This document shows, piece by piece, positions 24,159-35,844 of a stretch of 64,000 bases of DNA. The notes beneath the pieces are model-generated. The model saw only the letters and a list, made by a program, of their open reading frames with translations, had not been told where the DNA came from and made no database searches. The position numbers were made by a program, and so were the translations under genes. Source of the stretch: Porites lobata (lineage: Eukaryota > Cnidaria > Anthozoa > Scleractinia > Poritidae); assembly GCA_942486035.1 (NCBI GenBank), contig CALNXK010000176.1:437501-501500 (forward strand). The letters are read 5' to 3'. Within the stretch, counting starts at the first letter, position 1. Each line of letters begins with the position of its first letter.

Positions 24159-25434
24159 AGTGAACCGCTTTCTAGCTGCACAATAACAATAAAAAATTCC
24201 GAAGAACTACAAGCTTTCTAGCTGTACGATAAGAATTATAAATTCCGAGAAAAAAAGTATTGATGCAAGGCGTAAGCGCTAAAGATCTAGCCTTTTGAAA
24301 CCGACAAACGAACTCTCAACAGTTGAAGGCGAAGGAGTCTAGAGGATTTGCCCACTATTTTTCGAATATTTATATATTTGGTCCCCTGTTGTGCCAGTGC
24401 CTCGCTCTGATCTTTTGTCGCTGACCAGTAACACAATGGCTCAAACTGGCGTCACTGGTGGGAGATCGGCGGGAAAATCACAGTGTTAAACATCGTTGAA
24501 AGCGTGTGGGCTTGTAATTTTGGAATCGAAAGGTAATTTTTACGTAGTTCTATTTATCGTTAATGTATAAATAGCGATACATGTTTAATAATTACAGAAA
24601 AAAAACCTACAGAGCGGTGTATTTAATGTAATTTAAGCTGACATCGATTTTCTCTACAAGCTCTACCATCAGCTCAGGTTATTCATCTGGAATTGGTAAG
24701 CAGAAAATGCTCAAGCTTTAATACACAAAATTTACCTAGAAAAGCGAGTTGCGAGACTTAAGGCCGCCTTCATGCAAATGATTTTGTATTCACTCTCGTA
24801 CTCATAGCTCATTTTCATTTCAATGCAAGGCACGCGGTGGATAAGTATGCAACCTGAAACTTAATAATAAAAATCAGGGGCGGATCTAGGGGGAGGGTGC
24901 AGGGGTGTGCACCCCACTCCCCTGAGATGAGCTGCGGCTTTCTCATACAACTGGTATTCTGCACCCCTCCTAAGAAAAATCCTGGATCCACCCCTGAAAA
25001 TCATAAATAACAATGATCAGAGTTACAATGTAAGGTTGTTAATCTTATTTCAGAAATCTAAAGAATTGGCAATTTTCAGAATGTGTGAGTGAGGCAGTAA
25101 TTTGGCGCATTTTTTTTCCTGACTTGTACTTTATGTGTTTGTGATTCAATACTACGTTTTAAACTCAGTCCGGGGTCTGCTCAAAAGCAATTTTTTTAAA
25201 CAATAGAAATAATTAGCATAATAAGATTCATTTTAGTGTCAGTATCTGCTTAAAAGACCTATCCACTAGATACGAGTTTGTTTTTAAGGTAAAAAGGCAC
25301 TTTTTGGGATCAAACCAGAAATATAGTATGTCCTTTTTATAGAGGTTTCTCTGTAGTATCAACATAGATATACCAACTCATATACATCCTGTGTAGTTTC
25401 CCCATGGAGTTATTATATTTTATATTAATTATAG
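24159..25434. promoter_or_regulatory. Shared intergenic region of genes A and B (copy 2)
   Basis: The conserved block 24,340-24,532 matches copy 1 and ends in a donor, AAAG/GTAATT. An acceptor TTAATTATAG abuts the gene B ATG. The remainder is AT-rich intron-like sequence with one short element (24,875-24,996). Confidence 0.5.
24875..24996. mobile_element. Short hAT-like MITE
   Basis: Inverted ends CAGGGGCGGATCTAGG and CCTGGATCCACCCCTG enclose about 90 bp. CAGGGGCGGA-type ends are common in hAT non-autonomous elements. A clean 8-bp target duplication was not seen. Confidence 0.6.
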
Positions 25435-25899
25435 ATGGGAAAACACAACAAAGTGAACCATAACAACTATCTGAAAAGACGAAAAAGGAGACTTAAAAGA
25501 AGGAGGAATGAAGGAATGTGCTCTGCAGCTTTTAGCAAGGAGGAGCATAATCATGGTGGCTTGGATGTTATCCATACAGACAAATATGACAATCAGGACC
25601 TGAGTGATCATAGCTTGACAAATGACCTGGACACTTCTGATAATGAAAGTGAGAATCAAAGTGCTTGTGGCACTTCCGATACCAACAGTTAGGAGCAGAG
25701 TGATAATGTCCTTTCACCTGCTAGCAGTGAAAGGATCAGTGAGAGTAATTATTACCTTGATATTAATGACCCCAAAGTGATAAAACTCTTTGAACAACTA
25801 AAACCAAGTAAGGATCCACTATGGGTGAATTTTTTTTTGTTCCAAAGAAATAAAAGGAAGCTCTTAAAGCTACTGGAAAACCCACTTGCAATAAAATGA
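25435..25899 (+). pseudogene. Gene B (copy 2), interrupted by one stop codon
   Basis: Homologous to gene B copy 1 over its length: the same basic start (MGKHNKVN), acidic middle, and C-terminal NDPKVIKLFEQLKP and PLWVN segments. A TAG at 25,690-25,692 interrupts the frame at about codon 86; the frame is otherwise open to TGA at 25,897-25,899. As in copy 1, a splice donor (GTAAGA) follows the stop codon within a few bases. It is shorter than copy 1 by loss of acidic repeat units. Unknown function. Confidence 0.65.
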
Positions 25900-26659
25900 G
25901 GTAAGAGCTGATGCAACAGTAATCAGGGCTGTCATTAAGGGCCAGGATTTTTCCAAGCTATTATGAATGTGGCTAGTTTAAAAATGAAAATAAAAAGAAA
26001 TCCTTAGCTGTCTGATTCCTTGCGTCTTTGTTTTATTTACCCAGCAACTTCAAAACTTAGTGACAGTCCTAAGTAATGTTAATACTTCTGATAAATATTA
26101 GCTACAGCTGTATGTTTAGTGGCCACATCCTCAACCCATACCAGTTTAAATCAAGCTTTTCTCTTGTACTCACTCATCACTTTCTCATATAAGGGGTATC
26201 TTCTTGGAGAGCCTATACTCGAAAAACATTAACTTTACGAATATGTCTTGCAAGGCACTATTTTTATATATCATGTGTATGTGTGATGAAATCATAAATA
26301 CCGTAAATAGCCAATTAATTTTTCTTTTATTATTTTTTTAATTTTTCTTTTATGATAGTATTCAATATATAGTTGTTGTTCCGTTCTTTCTTACTTAACT
26401 TTTACTTTACTTTGTTTCATTTGTCATTGATTGTTTTGGTACTGAAATCTCCATGTCGAAGATAAAGTCAATAAAGTTGTTGTATTCTTAAAACAAAAAG
26501 AAATGTATGGTGGCCAAAGATGTGAACCTTCAAAAACCAAAATGTCCTGGATATGAGTCTTAAGCAAAACTTACCCATAATTATTTCACCATCACCAAAA
26601 CAAAGACAGGTTGCCAGGGCCACCAGGTGCTGAACATGTGAGACTTAATTGCTTATGGT
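25900..26659. other. Noncoding (gene B intron)
   Basis: No gene seen. 26,330-26,490 is T/A-rich and ends in AATAAAG-like motifs, possibly the tail of an old retroelement. Confidence 0.35.
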
Positions 26660-28105
26660 GCAGAATGCAAGTGACGGCTTTTAGTCAGATCTTTGAGTTT
26701 CTGCACCCTTTCCAGTGAACACATATTAAGTGGCAGATTTTGTGTTACTTGAATAACATGGTGCTTTCAATGACAGTGGCCATAGCTTTCTAGAGATTTA
26801 ACAATTATGATGTGAGATTTTATGCTTATGGTGCAGAATGCGAGTGACGGCTTTTAGTCAGATCTTTGAGTTTCTGCACCCTTTCCAGTGAACAATTATA
26901 TCATGTGAGATTTTATTGCTTATGGTGCAGAATGCGAGTGACGGCTTTTTGCCAGATCTTTGAGTTTCTGCACCTTTTCCAGTGAACACATATTAAGCGG
27001 CAGATTTTGTGTTACTTGAATAACATGGTTCTTTCAATGACAGTGGCCATAGCTTTCTAGAGATTTAACAATTATGATGTGGCATTTTATGCTTATGGTG
27101 CAGAATGCGAGTGACGGCTTTTTGTCAGATCTTTGAGTTTCTCTCGGTTTCTCTGGTGCCCGCCATTTTACCTGCACCTTTTCCAGTGAACACATATTAA
27201 GTGGCAGATTTTGTGTTGAATAACATGGTGCTTTCAATGACAGTGGCCATAGCTTTCTAGAGATTTAACAATTATGATGTGGCATTTTATGCTTATGGTG
27301 CAGAATGCGAGTGACGGCTTTTTGTCAGATCTTTGAGTTTCTCTCGGTTTTTCTGATGCTTTTAGTCAGATCTTTGAGTTTCTGCACCCTTTCCAGTGAA
27401 CAATTATATGATGTAAGATTTTATTGCTTATGGTGCAGAATGCGAGTGACGGCTTTTTGTCAGATCTTTGAGTTTCTGCACCTTTTCCAGTGAACACATA
27501 TTGAGCGGCAGATTTTGTGTTATTTGAATAACATGGTGCTTTCAATGACAGTGGCCACAGCTTTCTAGAGATTTTATGCTTATGGTGCAGAATGCGAGTG
27601 ACGGCTTTTAGTCAGATCTTTGAGTTTCTGCACCTTTTCCAGTGAACACATATTAAGCGGCAGATTTTGTGTTACTTGAATAACATGGTGCTTTCAATGA
27701 CAGTGGCCATAGCTTTCTAGAGACTTAACAGTTACATGATGTGAGATTTTATTGCTTATGGTGCAGAATGCGAATGACGGCCTTTAGTCAGATCTTTGAG
27801 TTTCTGCACCCTTTCCAGTGAACACATGAAGTGGCAAATTTTGTGTTACTTAAATAACATGGTGCTTTCAATGACAGTGGCCGTAGCTTTCTAGAGATTT
27901 AACAATTATATGATGTGAGGTTTTATTGCTTATGGTGCAGAATGGGAGTGACAGCTTCTAGTCAGATCTTTGAGTTTCTGCACCCTTTCCAGTGAACACA
28001 TATTAAGCAGCAGATTTTGTATCACTTGAATGACTAATTGCACACAAATGGTTCTTTCAATGACAGTAGCCATAGCTTTCTAGAGTTTTGACAATTATGA
28101 TGTGA
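26660..28105. repeat. Minisatellite, nine units, mixed period
   Basis: The same core as in copy 1 (GCAGAATGCGAGTGACGG) recurs at 26,660, 26,833, 26,927, 27,100, 27,300, 27,435, 27,587, 27,763 and 27,937. Spacings are 173, 94, 173, 200, 135, 152, 176 and 174. The longer units add a block with CAATGACAGTGGCCATAGC. Inverted arms GGTGCAGAA/TTCTGCACC persist in most units. Confidence 0.9.
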
Positions 28106-28453
28106 GGTTTTATTTTTTCTTTGGCACAGGGTTATGCAGCAGGCGATGGAGTGTCCACTGATATCAGGCGAAAAGACTTGCTTTAGTTTTCTTTCAGGAA
28201 TTCACAGTTGCTGCTTTGGTACTGAGATGAACTTTCAGTGACATTGTGTGACAAAAAGATAATAAAAAAGCAATTCATGATAACACCAGTTAATTTAGTA
28301 GTATTATTCATTAGTTTTGAATGATGCTAATAATTGTATGTATGTAAAAGTAGAAATCATCTTGCCACTTGTTACCTAGCTATACTGTAAAGCGTCAAAT
28401 GAAAGCCCTGGGTGTGTTCTGGATTTTTCTTATGAGCTTCGCAACAATTGTTA
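28106..28453. other. Noncoding; possible gene B 3' exon
   Basis: Acceptor-like CTTTGGCACAG near 28,130 and AATAAAAAA near 28,260. No other feature. Confidence 0.3.
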
Positions 28454-31138
28454 TTACAGTTGAACATTCGTGTTGATGGGAGCCATCACAACTTGTTTTT
28501 GTCCCTCTACATCCACTTCAGCTGAGGTGAATCTTGAAAATATCCTTTGGACTGGCATAAACGCCGACGGTCCTCCTGGATAGAATTTGTTTTTATAGAC
28601 CCTGATTGGGTTGCCATATAGAGTAGTGGATTCCTCATGTGGTATATACCATCTGATACAGGAGAAGAAATGTGATAAATGCTCACCTCCCAACTGAACT
28701 GAATGCCTAAAATAATAACGTACAGTCCCAGCAGACAAACAAAACCGGTCCTGCAGGACTTGCCCATTGTCTGGCGGCCAGGACGCTAAAATCTTACTGG
28801 ACCGAATTCCTCTAGATTGCATCTTTGATCCATAAGTAACGGAGGAAAGTTTGATTGCTCCAAATTTCTGTATACCCTCGGCTAGGTGGGCCAATTCAAT
28901 GTCTCTCTCTGGATACATTACTTCGTAAACTTGCTTTAACAATTGTGCGTCATCCCCATCCAAATGTGCAAGTTTGTAACTGGGGGGGTCAGTGGCGCCA
29001 GAACAATTTCTCCAGTTTACGCCTTGGAGAGGCACCTTTGTGGCAATGTTTGCAAATTCGTATTTTACGCGCCAGTTGAGGGAATTAGCGCCGACTTCCT
29101 CTGTAGATTCACTGTCGGAAATACGGCAAGGTGAGCATAAAGTCACAAATTCATCTTGGTACTGATTTGGTAACTTTATGTCTCTCAATTGTCTTGATAT
29201 CGAGAGTTTTCTCATGAGCTGCAACTTAACAGATCTCTTATTAGTTGATGTGCTGCCCATAAGGCCATTAAACCGTTCAAAACTGAAACACCAGAAGCTT
29301 ACTGATTACTGTGGTTATTGATCCGTGGTCGAGAATGATTTCTTTTACATGGTTATGCAAGTGCATATTTGGAGTTATCGTATGTTTTCCATATAGAGTC
29401 TCCACTGACTTGCAGAATTTAAGCAATAACCCGTCAGCAATTTCAAGGTCAGTTTTAGAAATCACTGTTTGACAAAGGTATTTACATGCTAGCACAAACG
29501 TTTGCCAACATCGGAAATGCTCCTGTGGTAAGATACCTTTAAGGCAATAAATTAGTGTCCAATGTTTCCATTGCTCTGCCGTGTACGAACTGGAATTGCT
29601 TGATATTCTCATAGGCAGTCATTCGATATCGCTAGGCACTTCCCTGGATCTTATCCTCTCTTCAATTTCTGTAAGCTGACTCTTTGAAAATAATTTCTGG
29701 TCATTCCACAGCTGGCACATTTTCGTTGACGTACCAAGAAAAAGGTTATTCATCGGATCTAAGGTGCAGAATCTTATAATATCAAAATATTCGAGTTCCC
29801 ATAGAACACTGTAGTGACTGATACCACTTTTCTGGCAGATTAAATTTCGCTCTTGTTTTGTTTTGCTCCTGGCAATTTTCATAGCTTGACGTCGATGTTC
29901 CTCATTGGTACGGGGATTCCAACGGATTCTATCGAATCCTGAGTAATCCCTTTTTTCACCAAAGCCACCGGGAAACTTTTTTAGGCATCGAGAACACCCA
30001 AGCAATGCCGAATGGCTCTTGAACCCACAAATTTTTCTAGTGGCAGGATAAGCCTAGATACAAATATCGCGATATTTTTTTAGATATTTAGAAGTTTTTG
30101 AGAAATTTAGAAAATGCTGAGAAATTTAGAAAAAAAAAATTAAAATTTAGAGCAATTATCACAAAAAAGATTCTTCATAAGAACAAAAAAAAACGGTTAT
30201 ATTAATTTCGTGTCCTTTTACAAGCCAGCGATACTACCAATTCAGCAGATTTATTCTGCAGTACAATAAGATGCACCATATACAAAGTACCTACCAATTA
30301 ATTCGACGACACGTGGAATCAATCAGTCAACATGGCGGAAGTCATCGAAGTGGAAATTGAACAGGCGAGTGAACAAGAACAAAGAGGAAGAGAAGATGAG
30401 GTTGTTTCAGTTTTGTCACGCCTACAACCGCCTGTTGCAAGTGATTTATCTCGAAAAAGAAAATTGGTAACCAACCCTGGAAAAGGAAACCGAAGATCAA
30501 AGTCAAGTTCACCCAATTTAACTGCAGCAAAAAGCGAGCCAAAATCAATCTCAGCTAAAGACAGAGCCAAAGAATTTAAAGATGAGCCATTCACCGCACA
30601 GGCAAACGGGGGACTTTTTTGCACGGCTTGTCGTGAGCTAGTTTCTCTGAAGAAACAGAATGTAGATGTTCATATTTCAAGCAAAAAACACAAGGAGAAC
30701 AAAGAAAAGCGGTTGCTGAATGACAAGAAAGACGACGACATTAGAAAGGCCATTGCAAAGTATGACGATAAGAACCATCCAAAGGGAGAAACGCTTCCTT
30801 CTACAACAAGATTATTCAGGGTGAAATTTGTTAAAGCGTTCTTGAAGAGTGGTACACCTTTGAGCAGGGCAGAATATTTCAGAGATCTATTTGAGGAGGT
30901 GGGATACCCACTTACTTCAAGTTCGAACATGAGACAACTTATTCCTTTCATCCTCGAACAAGAATACGAATGCATTTGCCAAGAAGTGAAGGGAAAAGAT
31001 CTTGCCATCATATTTGGTGGAACTACGCGAGATCGGGAAGCATTAGTTGCTCTGGTTCGTTTTGTGGAATCATGGACAATAAAGCAGAGGCTTGTGAGAT
31101 TGAGACTTTTAAAAAGTTCTTTTAACGGTGACGAGCTA

Positions 31139-31311
31139 CAGTCTCAGACAAAAATAGTTGGGACACTTAGACCAAACGCTGTTTTTTTCCTTCTCGTGCT
31201 CCCCTTGTCCTTCTCAAAGTTGTTTATCACGGTTCAGTCACCAAACCTTGTACACCAACATTGAGGGGACAAGGAGACACGAAAGTGTCCCAACAATTTT
31301 GACTGAGACTG
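31139..31311. repeat. 173-bp terminal direct repeat, left copy
   Basis: Short MITE-like unit with its own 30-bp inverted ends; the same as 32,770-32,942 apart from about two substitutions. Confidence 0.85.
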
Positions 31312-32769
31312 TGTTTTAGCGGAATTTTAGGTATGTGACTCCTTGTTGGCTCTAGTGGCGGGAAATAGCCAGTCAGGTATATACACGTTTCGGAGCCATT
31401 TTTTCGGGAGAAAATGAGAGATTTCAAGGAGAAAAAGAGAGAAGACAATCAATAGGGGAAAGAAGTGTTTGTTTCTTTAATCACAACATTCCAAGGTTTT
31501 AAAAAAGCTTTGAATGTATTGGGTTCTAACAGTGAACAACGGATGAGTCAAAATTGCGCGCATTATTTTGCAGGGGATGTATCTTGCTCCTAAAATGTCG
31601 TACCGGTGGTGACAACGATTGGACGGGTCACCGTACTATCCAGGGCGTTTTCTAAGACCTCTCTGGTATATATAATGGAATAAGAAAGAAAAGGATAAGG
31701 TTATTTCACACCTAATTAAAATTGCCAAGGTTTATAGAGCCTTGATACATGTAAGACAAGTTATGAAGACTTTGATCATGGTGACCCGATTGTTCACTGA
31801 ACGAAACCTACAAATATCTTAATTGAATCAGAACGGTGACCCGTGTACACATCGAGTATAACACTTTTTTTGAGGTTTTAAGGATATGTATTGTCCTCGT
31901 TTTACTATGATTCATGTTTTGTACCTTAATTCCCATATTTTTGGCACAAGTGTTTGTTGTATAGCTATTCAGGAAGGTGTATATTTGGGGTAAAGAATGA
32001 GAACGGATGTCACCATTTGGCGCAAGGCCAAATTAACATACGTTGTAAACAACGTTTAAAACGTTGTTGATTTTACAGCAGTATCCTGGAATGTCATGAA
32101 GAAACTTTTGGGCGTTTTTTACCAAACACTATTGCAGCCGCGACACCCTTTTTACGCGCTTGTAGTCAATAGCATCTCTAGCAATTTAGAAAGTGGGATA
32201 CTGTTCTCGCTGATACGTCTTGGGAATAATCCTGGCTTGTTGCATTTTACAGTTTGGAGGAATAGTTTCCCCCTTTTTCTCGAAATCGCTTAATGGCTCT
32301 TCTGAACTGTCTATCGCCTCTTGCCCTTAACTTAGAGAGGCATCTCTTTGGGCCTTGTTCCTTACACTCTTTTTTGGCAAAGAGGCCTTCTTTTTTTTTG
32401 CTCCACACATTTTCTCTTGAAATGTGGCACATTCGAGCGACTCTCCGTATGTGAAAGCCCTAAATTTTAGGCAGATAGTATGCACGTGCTATAATTGTCA
32501 TGCTATCAATCACTCACTTAAAAGCTATTTGTGTACCGTTTATTGTACACTCAGTTCCTTTTATTTTCCAATACTCTACTTCCCCAAAAAATTTCTGCGA
32601 ACTGGACATTCTTTGTGTTATTGTGTTATGCCAAAATAAGTCAGTTCACTGCTATAGATACGTTTGCGAAACACAATGGACGTCCCAACAAACCAAAACC
32701 CAGCGGTTGTGACCGACCTAGAGATTAACCTTGGTATCTGTCAACACGCCTTCAAATTCCTCCCCGACA

Positions 32770-32942
32770 CAGTCTCAGACAAAAATAGTTGGGACACTTA
32801 GACCAAACGCTGTTTTTTTCCTTCTCGTGCTCCCCTTGTCCCTCTCAAAGTTGTTTATCATGGTTCAGTCACCAAACCTTGTACACCAACATTGAGGGGA
32901 CAAGGAGACACGAAAGTGTCCCAACAATTTTGACTGAGACTG
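32770..32942. repeat. 173-bp terminal direct repeat, right copy
   Basis: Direct copy of 31,139-31,311 in the same orientation. Confidence 0.85.
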
Positions 32943-35844
32943 TAGCTCGCATAATTATCGAGGTGTTGCACAGAAAAATCAATATTCAAGAGAACAGTCT
33001 TTTTTATTTTTTTAGCAGTCTTTTAGCAGCGATGAGAGACAGAGCTTCTGTTAACACGAAAGCTCTGCAGACGGTGTCTGTGCTTTATCCTGATATGATT
33101 GATATTGGATGTGTTTCACATTTCCTGAACAAAGTGGGAGAGAAATGCCACACACCAACACTCAAGCTATTTATGGCAACATGGAATCTCATATTCAGCA
33201 CCAGTATTAGAGCTAGAAATATTTGGAGAGGCATAAGTGGACGGTCAATGCCAAGGTACAATTCCACAAAATGGTGGAGTTATTGGGAGTGTGCAATGGT
33301 AGTGCTTCAAGAATGGCAGCATATCAGAACTTTTTTAACGAGCAATGAAGATTTTGCAAAGACCTCAAGACAACGACTACTCCAGATATTTGATGTGAAC
33401 ACAAATAAGCTTAAGATTGAGCTAGCGTCAGTGATGGAAATGGAGGAATTTGTGAAGTCTACATACACTCTTGAAGGTGATGGAACATTGATTTTGATTG
33501 CCTATGAGAAGCTTCAAATGCTGCAGGCATTTATCAGAGTCCGCAACTTCCCTACTCTTACCTGTGTGGTACAGCAGCTGTTTCCTCTGAATGTTGCAGA
33601 ACAGCAAAGATGGTACAACTATGGCTTTAGAGAATGCTTGATGCCAGCTTTTGAATACTATACCAACACATCAGCAAATGATGCCACAGTCTCGCGTTCT
33701 ATCCAAGTGTTCCAAGCTGCTCAGCTTTTTAGCCCAAAGTTTGTCAGAGTGTCAGAACCAGATGCTGAAACAGTAGATCAAATCAGAGCTGTCCCCTTTC
33801 TTAGCAACAATGAAGTCATTCAGTCTCTGAAAGATGAACTGCCAACCTACATTGTGAAGGCATCTCAAATTCCTGATGAATTTGATACTTTGTCAGATTC
33901 TTGGTCCTGGTGGAAGTCAGTAGCTCGAGAACTACCAGCGTGGTCTTCAGCGATACAGAAGCTAGTAGTTGTACAGCCATCATCTGCAGCAGCTGAAAGA
34001 GCTTTTTCCATGCTTACAACTATGTTTGGTGAACAACATGATGCGCTGGAAGATTACATTGAAACTTCTTTGATGCTGCGAGTAAATGATCGCTGAGATT
34101 ATTTACATGTAAGTAAGAAGTATGGGGGGACTTATATATTTAAGTTGTTAGACTGATCATTATTATGTTATTAACAACATGCCTAGTTGCACGCAAAACT
34201 TTGTTTGAAAAGTTGTTGTTTGAAATACATAACAGTCAGATAACACTGTCTTTTAAGATGTTGTAATTCAATAAACTCTTTAACTGTTTATTGCTGTGTT
34301 CTGGGATCCGTGTTCTGGCAAAGCACTTATGGCAAATTGCAATATTTAATTAATAAACAGAAATTGATGAATCGAGTTGCTTAGATGTTTTTATTTACTT
34401 ATTATACCTTAAAATAAACCAGCCCTGCAATATACATCTTTTGCTATTCAAATAATAATGTATATATTTTTTTCATTTCTTTAACTGATATAAAGCCAAA
34501 AATGGGTCAAATTAACATTAGAAAAAAATGATATTTCTGAGAAATGTAGAAGATTTTTTAAGAAATTTAGGAATTTTATGAGAATTTCTAGAAAGAAATT
34601 TAGAACATTTTTTGCGATATTTGTATCTAGGCCTATCTCGAGACAGCATCTTGGGTAATATCCCGCTCCAGACTTCCTCAGAATCAGACGCAGAGGTAGA
34701 TAAGTTTTCATCACTACATTTATGCCTTTCTTGTGGGCAGCTTTCACTGTCAGTGTCACTCTCAGAACGAATTTCGTTTTCCGCAGAATCATCGTTGTTT
34801 GGCTTTGAAAACAGGGAAAAACAAATATGCAGTCAATGCAAACATCATAAGAAAAATTGTGTTTATATTCAATATCTCCTGTAGAACTGATTCGAAAATA
34901 AATTTTTATCCACCATAAATGGCGACTTTTGTTTCCGATTATCAAAAGACACTTCTACAGACGCTGCATTTACTCAAAGCGGGCTTCTAAAAACAAGCAG
35001 TGCCACGTGCAACATTTGCCTTGTTGTTTAATTAAAGTTTTCAGGCTGAACCTCCAAATGCCTCACCTCTTCAACTTCTGCCATGGATGATGTATTTGAA
35101 GACAATTTATAGGCGACAAAGGCTTCTTCAATAACATTATGAAAGTTAGAAAAAGAAAAATCCGGAATTTTTGCGGTTTATTTGGAAGGGATATGTAGCT
35201 TATTTGTGTGATTCCTGTGGGGGGAATCACTTTGGGGCAATTATGTAATTTTTGCGATCCCAACTTAGTCACATTCTATTTACATAAGTACCTGATCAAC
35301 CCTTTATGCTACCCTATTATAGTCAATCCAGTCCTGAAAATGCGACCCCATCCAGCACATCCTTATTAGCGTCTTATAAGGAAGTACCCGCCCCCGTACC
35401 ATTACTGATTAGTGCAAAGAAAAAAAGGCTAAAGGTCACAGAGGTGCATTTTGTGCTCACCTTCATTGTCTCCTGATGGCCCATCTCTATCCTTCCTGAT
35501 TGTGGAATTGCTGCAGGATAATTTCTGGGCAACAGAGGTTTCTTCGAGGACAAATTCTGCACGTTTTTTTTTTAAAAAAAGCAATTGGTCATTTCGTAAT
35601 TCTGCGGTTGACAGGAATGGTGAAACAAGAGCTCATTTGTTTGAATGCGACAATAATTGCATAAATGTTATTTGCGTGGTCACTGCATGCTCACCGGTAA
35701 TGGAGCGACTTGGTCAGTTTGCCTTGATTCTTCTAAATATCTTTTCCTTTCGTGCCTCTTAAAAGTTGAACGTGATACCACGCTATCACAGTGAGAACAG
35801 TAGACATATCCTTTACTTATTTCTTTTTGATTCTGTTGATTCAT

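Larger units (their letters stand above)
31139..32942. mobile_element. Nested TA-flanked element with 173-bp direct terminal repeats
   Basis: 1,804 bp flanked by TA at 31,137-31,138 and 32,943-32,944. Both ends carry a 173-bp unit (31,139-31,311 and 32,770-32,942) in direct orientation, differing at about two positions. Each unit is itself bounded by inverted CAGTCTCAGNCAAAA...GTTGGGACACTT-type ends. The inner ends of the two units are not flanked by TA. The 1,458-bp centre has no recognisable gene. The TA target suggests a Tc1/mariner-type mechanism. Confidence 0.75.
30332..34096 (+). pseudogene. hAT transposase, split by a nested insertion
   Basis: The 5' part is 30,332-31,138 and the 3' part 32,945-34,096; leaving out the nested element and one TA copy, the frame reads on (GDELA then RIIIEV). 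N-terminal zinc finger LFCTACRELVSLKKQNVDVH with a following HISSKKH. The RNase H core has IIFGGTTR where hAT relatives usually have an Asp (IIFDGTTR), so the first catalytic acid appears changed. The C-terminus has the hAT dimerisation motif SSAAAERAFSMLTTMFGE. The frame upstream of 32,945 (from 32,789) belongs to the nested repeat, not to the protein. It would cut and join hAT ends; this copy is inactive. Confidence 0.8.
30047..34637 (+). mobile_element. hAT transposon inserted in the TNP2 transposase
   Basis: Terminal inverted repeats of about 24 bp, GATAAGCCTAGATACAAATA at the left and its near-perfect complement at the right (one mismatch). The interior carries a plus-strand hAT transposase split by a nested 1.8-kb element. 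No 8-bp target duplication is visible, and the flanks do not abut when compared with copy 1, so flanking DNA was lost or rearranged. Confidence 0.8.
28454..35844 (-). pseudogene. TNP2-like CACTA/EnSpm transposase (copy 2), split by a hAT element
   Basis: Inferred exons are 35,844-35,695, 35,556-35,461, about 35,140-35,067, then a long exon now in two parts, about 34,802-34,638 and 30,046-28,454. Exon 1 has an intact zinc-binding motif, YVYCSHCDSVVSR then FKRHERKR. The long exon shows CSRCLKKFPGGFGEKRDYSG, MNNLFLGTSTKMCQLW and SNSSSYTAEQWKHWT. Lesions: the hAT insertion together with loss of about 960 bp relative to copy 1 (9,466-10,426 there), a TGA after VPSDIE near 29,616, a frameshift near 29,270, and loss of the AG acceptor of exon 3 (AT at that site). 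Dead CACTA-type transposase. Confidence 0.8.

Noticed and set aside
23870..24180. Bacterial or viral origin of the coiled-coil protein
   Set aside because: Conserved eukaryotic splice donor and repeated occurrence in the transposon module.
6304..28105. Regular short repeats as a CRISPR array
   Set aside because: The period is 94-200 bp with conserved spacers, and the genome is eukaryotic; this is a minisatellite.
31139..32942. LTR retrotransposon (173-bp direct terminal repeats)
   Set aside because: The flank is TA, the ends are themselves inverted and MITE-like, and no gag/pol, primer-binding site or polypurine tract is seen.
32789..32943. N-terminal part of the 435-residue open frame as hAT protein
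   Set aside because: It translates the 173-bp terminal repeat of the nested element; hAT homology begins only after the TA at 32,943-32,944.
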